Shown here in pieces: positions 6,749-13,531 of a stretch of 15,196 nucleotides of DNA. The stretch comes from Acholeplasmatales bacterium (GTDB lineage Bacteria > Bacillota_I > Bacilli_A > Acholeplasmatales > Anaeroplasmataceae), in contig JAFPIE010000208.1 in assembly GCA_017388605.1 (NCBI GenBank), positions 1 to 15,196 on the forward strand, given 5' to 3'. Below the pieces are notes generated by a model, which saw nothing but the letters and a program-made list of their open reading frames with translations, was not told the origin of the DNA and did not search any database. Made by a program: the position numbers and the translations under genes. Numbering within the stretch: the first letter of the stretch is position 1; every line of letters starts with the position of its first letter.

Positions 6749-8292
6749 TATTTGTTACCTCCCTTAAGAGATACCTTAATAAGGGATTTATCGATGATAA
6801 CCGCAACCTGGTCCTCTTCATTCCATAGCCATTCACTATTTAGCATGAAATCCTCTTCCTCAGCGGTTCTAACGATAATTTCATAGTGATCTCCTAAGTA
6901 AATCATAGAAATGATATTACCGACGATTTCACTTTTATCCTGATCATCTGATATTTGAATTGCTTCAAATGGAACCTCAACATTAATTGCCATATTTTCA
7001 TAATGAATGATTCTACCATTTTCATCAATAAGCTCATCATTATCATTGAAGGATGCATTAGGGAATAGAGATAGAATATCAAAATCAAAGGTTGCGTTCG
7101 CAAATTCGATTTGATGATTCTTTGTAATGAAGCCATCATAGAAATTCGATGTATATGGCTTTTTCATAATCTGAATATTTACAGGCTCAACAGATAAGCC
7201 AATTGTAATACCCTCTTCAAGATATTTTGTTGATTGTACCATAAGCTCATTCTTGCCAATCATTACGATATATTCATAATGCATACCCTTAAAAATTCTA
7301 GATGCAATGACACCATCAATAGTGCCCTTACCTGCATCAGAAATAATAACATCCTCAGGGCGGATGACAACATCGACCTTTTCATTTACCTGGAATTTAC
7401 CAAAATCTACAGGGTCTGCATCAAAATAAGTGCCTAAGAATCGAACCTTATTATCCTTTGCCATAGTACCTGTATAAATAGAGGATTCACCAATGAAGTC
7501 GGCAACAAAGGAATTGACTGGCTCATCATAAATTCCCTTAGGGTCTCCAATTTGCTGGATGTTACCATCGTTCATTACGACAATGGTATCACTCATAGTT
7601 AAGGCTTCCTCCTGGTCGTGAGTTACATAGATGAAGGTAATGCCTAATTGCTTATGCATAGCCTTAAGCTCAAGCTGCATTTCCTTTCTCATTTTTAAAT
7701 CTAGTGCGCCAAGTGGCTCATCAAGAAGAAGAATTTCAGGCTCATTGACGATGGCACGTGCAATGGCAATTCTTTGCTGCTGTCCACCAGATAGGGTAGA
7801 TATTCCTCTTTCCTCAAATCCCTCAAGATCTACGATTTTAAGTGCATTGGACACCTTCTCATGAATTACCTTTTTATCTAGGTGCTTATATTTAATTTTT
7901 GGATTGCCCTTTTTATCTAATACGGGATTACCATTTTTATCCTTAACCTCGTATGGAATCTTTTTTAATTTCAATCCAAATGCGATATTATCATATACAT
8001 TTAAATGCTGGAATAATGCATATCTTTGAAATACGGTATTAATTGGTCTTTTATTTGGCGGAAGAAGGGATATATCCTTTCCATTTAATAAAATTTCACC
8101 ACTCGTAGGTAATTCAAATCCAGCAATCATTCTAAGTGTTGTGGTTTTTCCACATCCTGAAGGTCCAAGAAAAGTAACAAATTCTCCCTTCTTGACCTTT
8201 AGGTTAAAATTCTCGACAGCAAAAAATTCGCTGTTGTCGTACATCTTAAAGACGTTATTAAGTTCAATTATGTAATCTGTTTCCTTTTCCAT
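6748..8292 (-). CDS. potA: Polyamine ABC transporter ATPase PotA, long form
   Basis: 514 residues, well above the roughly 370 of E. coli PotA. The ATPase domain (about 1-240) has Walker A GPSGCGKTT (43-51), Q-loop Q89, signature LSGGQQQR (167-174), Walker B LLLDEP with D191/E192, and H-loop H225. Between Q-loop and signature there is an unusual hydrophilic insert at about 113-138, containing two GNP repeats. After the ATPase comes a TOBE-type regulatory domain (about 245-375) and a further region of about 140 residues. The end of that region (SEIVGNIISMIYLGDHYEI...) looks like a second TOBE half similar to the first (GTIDGVIASRIFKGMHYEY...). Long PotA proteins are known in Mycoplasma. AAGGAGGT at 8297-8304 gives a strong ribosome site 4-6 bases before the ATG. 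First gene of potABCD. Confidence 0.95.
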   Translation of the reverse strand: MEKETDYIIELNNVFKMYDNSEFFAVENFNLKVKKGEFVTFLGPSGCGKTTTLRMIAGFELPTSGEILLNGKDISLLPPNKRPINTVFQRYALFQHLNVYDNIAFGLKLKKIPYEVKDKNGNPVLDKKGNPKIKYKHLDKKVIHEKVSNALKIVDLEGFEERGISTLSGGQQQRIAIARAIVNEPEILLLDEPLGALDLKMRKEMQLELKAMHKQLGITFIYVTHDQEEALTMSDTIVVMNDGNIQQIGDPKGIYDEPVNSFVADFIGESSIYTGTMAKDNKVRFLGTYFDADPVDFGKFQVNEKVDVVIRPEDVIISDAGKGTIDGVIASRIFKGMHYEYIVMIGKNELMVQSTKYLEEGITIGLSVEPVNIQIMKKPYTSNFYDGFITKNHQIEFANATFDFDILSLFPNASFNDNDELIDENGRIIHYENMAINVEVPFEAIQISDDQDKSEIVGNIISMIYLGDHYEIIVRTAEEEDFMLNSEWLWNEEDQVAVIIDKSLIKVSLKGGNK

Positions 8293-8296
8293 GCTT

Positions 8297-8304
8297 ACCT
8301 CCTT
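8297..8304 (-). promoter_or_regulatory. Ribosome binding site of potA
   Basis: On the - strand this reads AAGGAGGT, a near-perfect Shine-Dalgarno sequence 4 bases before the ATG at 8292-8290. It directly follows the U-rich tract of the leader hairpin, so folding of that hairpin could influence its use. Confidence 0.85.
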
Positions 8305-8353
8305 GTAAAAAAGAAAATCTTAACCCTAAAGATTTAGATCCCTCATGTTAAGA
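8305..8353 (-). promoter_or_regulatory. Attenuator-like hairpin in the potA leader
   Basis: In the transcript, TCTTAAC (8353-8347) pairs with GTTAAGA (8324-8318), 7 bp, enclosing a short inner stem CTAA/TTAG. The second arm is followed at once by TTTTCTTTTTT. A hairpin plus U tract between promoter and ribosome site looks like a transcription attenuator. No alternative antiterminator or ligand-binding fold was recognised, and the stem is weak, so regulation is inferred. Confidence 0.4.
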
Positions 8354-8403
8354 CAATCTGTTTTGCCAGTTTATTAAATATAATTTAATACATAATTAAG
8401 TCT

Positions 8404-8431
8404 ATTTTACCAAATTCGAATTTATTTTCAA
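8404..8431 (-). promoter_or_regulatory. Promoter of potABCD
   Basis: Read on the - strand: -35 TTGAAA (8431-8426), a 16-base spacer, then TGG followed by -10 TAAAAT (8409-8404), that is, an extended -10. The expected start is near 8397, giving a leader of about 105 bases. The spacer contains the perfect 12-base palindrome AAATTCGAATTT, a plausible repressor site. Confidence 0.6.
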
Positions 8432-8544
8432 TCAAAAACTCAAAATATTTCAAATAAATAATATTTCAAAAATTGGTGTTATTTTAAAATTCTATTTCGT
8501 AACAGCGTGTATCACTTCTTTCAATAACACTTGTTTTGGTTGTT

Positions 8545-8573
8545 TTAACACAATTTCTATGTTATTATATAAA
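8545..8573 (+). promoter_or_regulatory. Promoter of the first large lipoprotein gene
   Basis: -35 TTAACA (8545-8550), a 17-base spacer and -10 TATAAA (8568-8573), each one base off consensus. The expected transcript start is around 8580, inside the inverted repeat GGCAT-T-ATGCC (8575-8585). The ribosome site AGGAGA is at 8599-8604, 8 bases before the ATG. Confidence 0.75.
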
Positions 8574-8612
8574 AGGCATTATGCCGAAAATATAAATTAG
8601 GAGAAAAATATT

Positions 8613-9983
8613 ATGAAGAAAAACTTTTTTAGAGTTGGCGCATTCGCTGGCTTAGCCATTTCTGCTTTAGTATTAGCTTCCTGTGGTGAGAATGTTGAAA
8701 CATCAACAGAAGTAGTTAATCCTACAACTACAGAGGTTGTACCTACAACTACAGTAGAGCCTACAACAACTGAAGAGATTCCTGAAACTGTAGAAATTAC
8801 AGACTTAGATGGTAAGGTATTTACTGTTTCTGAAACTAAGGATGCAAATGTTGTTACAAAGGCTTTATTATTATCTGCACTTTCTGGCGTTCAGGCTGAA
8901 AAGAGCCCATACGCTATTGCACTTGATGCTGCCTTACTTGGAAGCATTACTGCAGAGGGAAATGGAGTTACTGGTACAATTAACGCAAATGTAAATGCAA
9001 GTGTTGCTGCATCTATTGGTGATAAACCATATACTGCCTTTGATGTTACAAAGGATTTAACTGAGGCTGACATTGAAAAAGCTGTTGGTGAAGTAAATAA
9101 TATTGCTGCAGTTGCATCTTTAAAGGGAGACGTTCAATTCTCTGATTTTGTAATTAATGAAAAAGATCCATTCTTTACTAAGTATCCAACTGCTCTTGAG
9201 CAGATTAAGCCACAAATTGAGGCTTTAGCTAAGGAAAAGGTTCATGCGGATTTACGTGCATTCATTAAGGATAATACAGCATATGGTGAATTCTTCGCAC
9301 ATATTCCTGAAGTAGTTCTTGAAGCTGTAGATTCAAAGGCAAAGAGTGATATTGATTATACACCTAAGTCTGAGGGTATATTTACTAAGGTTGCTCCAAT
9401 GGTTACAACAGTACTTAGTGATTATCAGAATTTATCTTTAATTAATTTCTATAACAAGTATGTAGAAACGATTGACTTTGATGAGGATGCTAAGATTCAA
9501 TTAGTACCTATTGATTTATCTATGGTAAATGCTGAATTCTTTGAATCCGAAACATACCAAATGGTTGTTTCCTTTGTTGAAGCATTAGGTGTTGAAATTA
9601 GTGAGATTAAGGATGGCGTTGCTACATTCTCATTAGATATTACTGGTGCTAAGGTAAAGAGCTTCTTAAAGCAAATTGGTCAGGATAAGATTGCTACTAT
9701 GGCTAATGCAGTACTACCTAATGATGAATCCTTAGTAAAGATTGCTTTAGATGTAGATTTAGCAAAGGCTAGATTAAATCATTTTGAAGTTTATACAAGT
9801 GCAGTTGAAACAATTGGTAACCTTGTATTAGCATATGCTACATTACAGATGCCTGAGGATGCAACATTACCTGTTGAGAGTGTTAAGGGTTCTTTAGGAT
9901 TAGCAATTGATGTAAAATATGACGCTGATGTAAATGCAGTAGCAGAGCCTAAAGAAGGCATTGAATATACTGTTGCAGACTAA
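8613..9983 (+). CDS. Surface lipoprotein of unknown function, paralog of the next gene
   Basis: 456 residues. A lipoprotein signal with lipobox LASC (C24) is followed by a Thr/Pro/Glu-rich spacer (about 27-60) containing three PTTT-type units, which would hold the folded part away from the membrane. The rest alternates beta-strand stretches (GTINANVNASVAASIG, VHADLRAFI, GVATFSLDI, VKGSLGLAIDVKYDADV) with acidic helices, suggesting a beta-sheet fold that could bind a hydrophobic or surface ligand. I do not recognise a family. The next gene encodes a homolog along the whole length: shared DLDG, GTI.AN..AS, AEFFES/AKFYES and CVxVDxAxxRL-like positions. It has its own promoter, ribosome site and terminator, so it is monocistronic. 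Codon use (GCA/GCT, TTA, AAG) looks like that of a well-expressed gene. It is probably a major surface protein; function is not inferred. Confidence 0.85.
   Translation: MKKNFFRVGAFAGLAISALVLASCGENVETSTEVVNPTTTEVVPTTTVEPTTTEEIPETVEITDLDGKVFTVSETKDANVVTKALLLSALSGVQAEKSPYAIALDAALLGSITAEGNGVTGTINANVNASVAASIGDKPYTAFDVTKDLTEADIEKAVGEVNNIAAVASLKGDVQFSDFVINEKDPFFTKYPTALEQIKPQIEALAKEKVHADLRAFIKDNTAYGEFFAHIPEVVLEAVDSKAKSDIDYTPKSEGIFTKVAPMVTTVLSDYQNLSLINFYNKYVETIDFDEDAKIQLVPIDLSMVNAEFFESETYQMVVSFVEALGVEISEIKDGVATFSLDITGAKVKSFLKQIGQDKIATMANAVLPNDESLVKIALDVDLAKARLNHFEVYTSAVETIGNLVLAYATLQMPEDATLPVESVKGSLGLAIDVKYDADVNAVAEPKEGIEYTVAD
8721..8772 (+). repeat. Short imperfect repeats encoding the Thr-rich lipoprotein spacer
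   Basis: CCTACAACTACAG occurs at 8721-8733 and 8742-8754, with a diverged copy CCTACAACAACTG at 8760-8772 (periods of 21 and 18 bases, all multiples of three). They encode PTTT units. Such in-frame repeats can change copy number without breaking the reading frame. Confidence 0.7.
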
Positions 9984-10022
9984 TCTATAACAAAATTACA
10001 ATCAATTATATTTTAAAAATGG

Positions 10023-10051
10023 GATGCTATGAAATTCATAGCATCTTTTTT
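10023..10051 (+). terminator. Terminator of the first large lipoprotein gene
   Basis: GATGCTATG (10023-10031) and CATAGCATC (10037-10045) form a 9-bp stem with a 5-base loop, followed by six T. Confidence 0.92.
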
Positions 10052-10100
10052 GCTCTAGACATTTTTTTGATTATATACAAGGGGAAAATACCTAAAGACT

Positions 10101-10128
10101 TTGTTTTTGTTTCAAAATGGTGTATAAT
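10101..10128 (+). promoter_or_regulatory. Promoter of the second large lipoprotein gene
   Basis: A consensus -10 TATAAT at 10123-10128 with a poor -35, TTGTTT at 10101-10106, and a 16-base spacer. The ribosome site GAGGAG is at 10161-10166, 9 bases before the ATG. Confidence 0.7.
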
Positions 10129-10175
10129 ATAGGTTGCAATATAGCAAAACTTAAAACAAAGAGGAGAACAAAAAA

Positions 10176-11516
10176 ATGAAAAAAATATTTTTAAGAACAG
10201 GAGCTCTTGCAGGATTAGCCGTTTCTGCATTAGCATTAGCATCCTGTGGCTCAAGTGAGGTTGAGGTTAAGGATTTAGATGGTAATTCTTATAAGATTGC
10301 TGCAACTGAGGATTCTGAGGCTGTATCTAAGGCAATCGTATTAGCTGCAAATAGTAGCACTCAGGAAACTGAAGGTAAGTTCTATGCATTTGGCGCTGAG
10401 GCAAAGATTAATGCAAATGTAACTGTTGAATCTGATGGTATTAAAGGTACTATTGTTGCAAATGCTAGCGCAAGCGCAGGCGCAACTATGGGTAAGGCTA
10501 CTTACGCTGCATATACACCAGATGAGGATGGTGCTTATAAAGAGGCTGATGTTAAGGCTGCTACAGATTTATTAAAGAAGAACCTAGGTGCATTAGTAAC
10601 TGCACATGGTGAGGCTCAGTTTAAGAATTTTAGTGTAGATGTTAACAATAAAGCATTTGCTGACTACACAGCTGAGGAAAAGGAAGAAGTAAAGAATAAG
10701 TTTAAGGCAGTTGATGGTAAGACTGCTAAGGCTGATGTTAAGGCATTCTTATATAATGATGGCTATGCTTATGGTGAGCTTAATGCTACTTTACCTAAAG
10801 AGATTGCACAATTATCTACTGAAGATACAGCAGAAGAAGCAAAGATGGAGCAATATGTTAAGGCAGCTGTTCCATTTGATGAGATTTCACCTGTCGTATC
10901 TACTGCATTAAATACATATCAGACAAAGACATTTGCTGATTTCATTGAATATGCAAAGAAGAATATCCCAGGCTTCGATGGTGTTTCTATTCCTGAATTA
11001 CCAAAGCTTGATGCTAAATTCTATGAATCTAATGAATATAAGCAATTAGTTGACATTGTTAAGGAGTTAGGTGTTAAGGTTTCTAACGTTTCTAATGGTA
11101 ATGTAACCTTCGAGGTTGAGGTTACTGAACCAGAAGTAAAGGCTGCTGCTGAGAAGGTTGATCCTAAGTCTGCTGCAATAATTGCATTATTATTCTCTGG
11201 TGATAAGTCATTATTCAAGGCATCTGTTACTGTAGATATGGCTCATGGTAGATTAGTATCTGTTAATGTTTCAACTGAGGCATTAGATAAGATTGTTACT
11301 ATTGCTGCATACGCAGTTTCAAGCGTTGTTTCTGGCATCATTTCTGGTATTACAGGTAACCAGTCTTCTACTCCATCATTACCTACTTTACCATTCCAAA
11401 AGCTTGAGGGTACATTATCCGTTGAATTAAACTTCAAGTATGATGGTGATGTTAATGTTTCTGCAACTCCAAATTCTTCTAAGACTTACGTTGAACAGGG
11501 TGCTGAAAGACAATAA
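10176..11516 (+). CDS. Surface lipoprotein of unknown function, paralog of the previous gene
   Basis: 446 residues, with lipobox LASC at C24 exactly as in the previous gene and a nearly identical signal peptide (MKK.F.R.GA.AGLA.SAL). It aligns with that protein from the DLDG motif (just after the lipobox here) to the C-terminal FKYDGDVNVSA strand (KYDADVNAVA in the paralog). It lacks the Thr-rich spacer, and near 380-395 it has a Gly/Ser/Pro segment (ISGITGNQSSTPSLPTLP) absent from the paralog. It is rich in Ala, Lys and Glu with no internal Cys. ATG 10176 is chosen because GAGGAG lies 9 bases upstream. The pair most likely arose by tandem duplication, followed by separate regulation, since each copy has its own promoter and terminator. 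No known family was recognised. Confidence 0.86.
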   Translation: MKKIFLRTGALAGLAVSALALASCGSSEVEVKDLDGNSYKIAATEDSEAVSKAIVLAANSSTQETEGKFYAFGAEAKINANVTVESDGIKGTIVANASASAGATMGKATYAAYTPDEDGAYKEADVKAATDLLKKNLGALVTAHGEAQFKNFSVDVNNKAFADYTAEEKEEVKNKFKAVDGKTAKADVKAFLYNDGYAYGELNATLPKEIAQLSTEDTAEEAKMEQYVKAAVPFDEISPVVSTALNTYQTKTFADFIEYAKKNIPGFDGVSIPELPKLDAKFYESNEYKQLVDIVKELGVKVSNVSNGNVTFEVEVTEPEVKAAAEKVDPKSAAIIALLFSGDKSLFKASVTVDMAHGRLVSVNVSTEALDKIVTIAAYAVSSVVSGIISGITGNQSSTPSLPTLPFQKLEGTLSVELNFKYDGDVNVSATPNSSKTYVEQGAERQ

Positions 11517-11528
11517 TGAATATGCTTG

Positions 11529-11558
11529 AGAGGTTGCTTATGGCAACCTCTTTTTTTT
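11529..11558 (+). terminator. Terminator of the second large lipoprotein gene
   Basis: GAGGTTGC (11530-11537) and GCAACCTC (11543-11550) form an 8-bp GC-containing stem, extendable by A11529-T11551, with a TTATG loop and a run of eight T. Confidence 0.94.
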
Positions 11559-11570
11559 GCAAAAAAAATT

Positions 11571-11579
11571 TGGTATACT
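11571..11579 (+). promoter_or_regulatory. Extended -10 promoter of the DUF362 gene
   Basis: TGG followed by TATACT (11574-11579), an extended -10. The region where a -35 would lie is the T run of the preceding terminator, so no -35 can be named. The ribosome site GAGG (11593-11596) is 7 bases before the ATG. Confidence 0.6.
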
Positions 11580-11603
11580 TACTATAGAAAGTGAGGCCCG
11601 ATT

Positions 11604-12479
11604 ATGAAATCAAAGGTATATTTTACTAAGGATATAACACCGAATGCTGTTTTAAAACTTTATAAATACTTAGGATTTGAATTAAAGGGCAACGTAGCCA
11701 TTAAGCTTCACTCGGGTGAGGCAGGTAACCAAAACTTTTTAAGACCATTATTTTGGAAGCCAATCATAGATTATATTCAAGGTACAGTAGTGGAATGTAA
11801 TACAGCTTACGATGGTATGAGAAATACAACCCCTAAGCATTTAATTACCATTCATGAGCATGAATGGGATAAGTATTTTAAATTTGATTTAATGGATGCA
11901 GAAGGTCCTGATTTAGAAATAGAAATTCCTAAGGGTAAGGTTATAAAGAAGAATTGGTTTGGAAAGAATTTTAAGAATTATGATTCTATGATTGTTCTTG
12001 CCCATTTTAAGGGCCATCCTATGGGTGGATACGGTGGTGCATTAAAGCAATTATCGATTGGCTGTGCATCAAGCTATGGTAAGGCATATATCCATGGTGC
12101 AGGAAATGTAGATGAAATATGGACATCTGACCAGGATTCCTTCTTAGAATCTATGGCAGATGCTGCAATGAGCGTTGTAGACTTTTTTAAAGGAAATATT
12201 GTATATATTAATGTAATGAAGAACATGAGTGTCGATTGTGATTGCTGTAGTGTTGCAGAGGATCCTTGTCTTAAGGATATGGGTATTATGATTTCCCTTG
12301 ACCCTGTTGCAATCGATCAGGCTTGTATCGATATGGTTAAGAATTCATCTGATCCAGGTCGTGCTCATTTCTTAGAGAGAGTAAATTCTAGGAATGGTGA
12401 GCATACCATTGAGGCTGCAGAGGCATTAGGTATTGGCTCTAGGGATTACGAATTAATTAATGTTACAGATTTAATTTAA
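11604..12479 (+). CDS. DUF362 family protein without ferredoxin domain
   Basis: 291 residues, cytoplasmic, no signal peptide. It matches the DUF362 family by its KLHSGEAGN segment (34-42), the LAHFKGHPMGGYGGALKQLSIG core (about 132-153) and the DPVAIDQA motif (233-240). Many family members carry a C-terminal or central 2x[4Fe-4S] ferredoxin module; this one does not. It does have a compact cysteine group, C212, C214, C215 and C222 (DCDCCSVAEDPC), plus C154 and C241, which could bind a metal or cluster. The biochemical role of the family is not settled. It has its own promoter and a strong terminator, so it appears to be a single-gene unit, although that terminator lies directly against the next gene's ribosome site. 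Confidence 0.85.
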   Translation: MKSKVYFTKDITPNAVLKLYKYLGFELKGNVAIKLHSGEAGNQNFLRPLFWKPIIDYIQGTVVECNTAYDGMRNTTPKHLITIHEHEWDKYFKFDLMDAEGPDLEIEIPKGKVIKKNWFGKNFKNYDSMIVLAHFKGHPMGGYGGALKQLSIGCASSYGKAYIHGAGNVDEIWTSDQDSFLESMADAAMSVVDFFKGNIVYINVMKNMSVDCDCCSVAEDPCLKDMGIMISLDPVAIDQACIDMVKNSSDPGRAHFLERVNSRNGEHTIEAAEALGIGSRDYELINVTDLI

Positions 12480-12481
12480 AG

Positions 12482-12505
12482 AATACGGCCGAGCCGTATT
12501 TTTTT
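12482..12505 (+). terminator. Terminator-like hairpin abutting the mazG ribosome site
   Basis: AATACGGC (12482-12489) and GCCGTATT (12493-12500) with loop CGA form an 8-bp stem; T continues to 12505. GGAGG, the ribosome site of the next gene, begins at the very next base (12506). It looks like a normal terminator for the DUF362 gene but leaves no room for a separate promoter after it. Confidence 0.85.
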
Positions 12506-12515
12506 GGAGGGTATT

Positions 12516-12842
12516 ATGGATTCATTATTAGAATTAAAGGAAAAAATAGATCAATTTACAAAGGATAGAGATTGGGAGCAATTCCATACACCATCGAATT
12601 TAGCTAAGAGTATTTCTATAGAGGCTTCTGAGCTTTTAGAATGCTTTCAGTGGAGTGATACGAATTATGATATCGATAAGGTATCTGAAGAGCTTGCCGA
12701 TGTATTTAATTATGCAATACAGCTTGCCTCTGTATTGGATTTAGATGTTAAGGATATTATCTTAAAGAAAATGGAGAAGAATGCTTTAAAATACCCTATT
12801 GCTAAGGCAAAGGGTTCAAGCAAAAAGTATAATGAGCTATGA
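12516..12842 (+). CDS. MazG-like nucleotide pyrophosphohydrolase
   Basis: 108 residues from ATG 12516, chosen because GGAGG (12506-12510) lies 5 bases upstream; a TTG at 12504 would begin inside the terminator T run. It is an all-alpha, single-domain member of the MazG/RS21-C6 (dCTPase-like) superfamily. The magnesium-binding pairs are visible: E36xxE39 in the helix SIEASELLECFQW, and E59xxD62 in EELADVFNYA. The family hydrolyses nucleoside triphosphates to monophosphate and pyrophosphate, removing non-canonical or excess (d)NTPs. The C-terminal KYP....KGSSKKY ending is common in this group. The stop TGA overlaps the next ATG (ATGA, 4 bases), so the hydrolase is translationally coupled to it. 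Confidence 0.88.
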   Translation: MDSLLELKEKIDQFTKDRDWEQFHTPSNLAKSISIEASELLECFQWSDTNYDIDKVSEELADVFNYAIQLASVLDLDVKDIILKKMEKNALKYPIAKAKGSSKKYNEL

Positions 12843-13531
12843 TAAAGGAAATAAATAATAATAAAATATATTATCTATATGATTCTAAAAATAGTGATAC
12901 ATTAATTGTTATGCTTCATGGACTTACGATGTCTAGTGAATTATATCCTATAAGTGATTTGGCAGAATATTTATATAGTCTAAATTATGACATTTTAAGA
13001 TTCGATTTCATCGGTCATGGAAAATCCTATGGAAAGCCTTTAGATATGACCTTAGAAATTGAAATTAATGATGCTAAAGCTATGATAGATTCCTATAAGG
13101 ATAAATATAAAAAATTAATATTCATAGGACATTCCCAAGGTGGTGTTATAGCATCCTATCTTGCAGGAATTTATAACCCATATAAGGTGATCCTATTAGG
13201 TCCCGCCTTTAATTTGATGGATTGCTTTAAAAATGGTGATTTCTTTGGCAAAAAAATCAAAGAGAATCAGCCTGTTCACATATGGGATATGCGTCTATCC
13301 TATGATTATTTAAAGGATACTAGAAAGGAAGATTATTATATTCTTAAATATCATAATGAGGTAACTATAATTCATGGCGATAAAGATCGATTATGTCCTC
13401 TATCCTATAGTATTCAATTTAAAGAAAAATATAAAAATGTTCATCTTGAAATTATACATGGTTCAGATCATGAATTTTATGACTTTTTTGATGAATTAAA
13501 AAAGAAGGTAGGTGCTGCATTAAATGAATAA
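12839..13531 (+). CDS. Alpha/beta hydrolase (serine esterase type)
   Basis: 230 residues, cytoplasmic. It has the oxyanion-strand motif MLHGLT (25-30), the nucleophile elbow GHSQGG with S99, the acid loop HGDKD with D183, and the final DHEF with H211: a complete catalytic triad in the right order. The short cap and general layout resemble bacterial cinnamoyl-ester/feruloyl-type and acylglycerol-type esterases, but the substrate cannot be told. The start overlaps the mazG stop by 4 bases, and the stop lies 8 bases inside the next gene. It is therefore the middle of a three-gene coupled operon. Confidence 0.87.
   Translation: MIKEINNNKIYYLYDSKNSDTLIVMLHGLTMSSELYPISDLAEYLYSLNYDILRFDFIGHGKSYGKPLDMTLEIEINDAKAMIDSYKDKYKKLIFIGHSQGGVIASYLAGIYNPYKVILLGPAFNLMDCFKNGDFFGKKIKENQPVHIWDMRLSYDYLKDTRKEDYYILKYHNEVTIIHGDKDRLCPLSYSIQFKEKYKNVHLEIIHGSDHEFYDFFDELKKKVGAALNE

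Larger units (their letters stand above)
8293..8612. other. Divergent regulatory region between potA and the first lipoprotein gene
   Basis: A 320-base AT-rich gap without a gene. From left to right on the + strand it holds the potA ribosome site and leader hairpin, the potA promoter with an internal palindrome (AAATTCGAATTT, 8412-8423), a direct repeat AATATTTCAAA at 8444-8454 and 8460-8470 (16-base period) just upstream of the potA -35, and then the promoter, start-site palindrome and ribosome site of the rightward lipoprotein gene. No short coding frame with a credible ribosome site was seen. Confidence 0.75.

Noticed and set aside
7631..7864. + strand open frame antisense to potA
   Set aside because: Covers the complement of the Walker B and signature region of PotA; no ribosome site or family resemblance.
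8721..8772. Spaced short repeats considered as a CRISPR array
   Set aside because: Units are about 13 bases with only 5-8 bases between them, in frame, and encode the PTTT stalk of a lipoprotein.
12504..12515. TTG at 12504 as the mazG-like start
   Set aside because: It would begin in the terminator T run and include the ribosome site in the coding region; ATG 12516 has GGAGG at the right distance.
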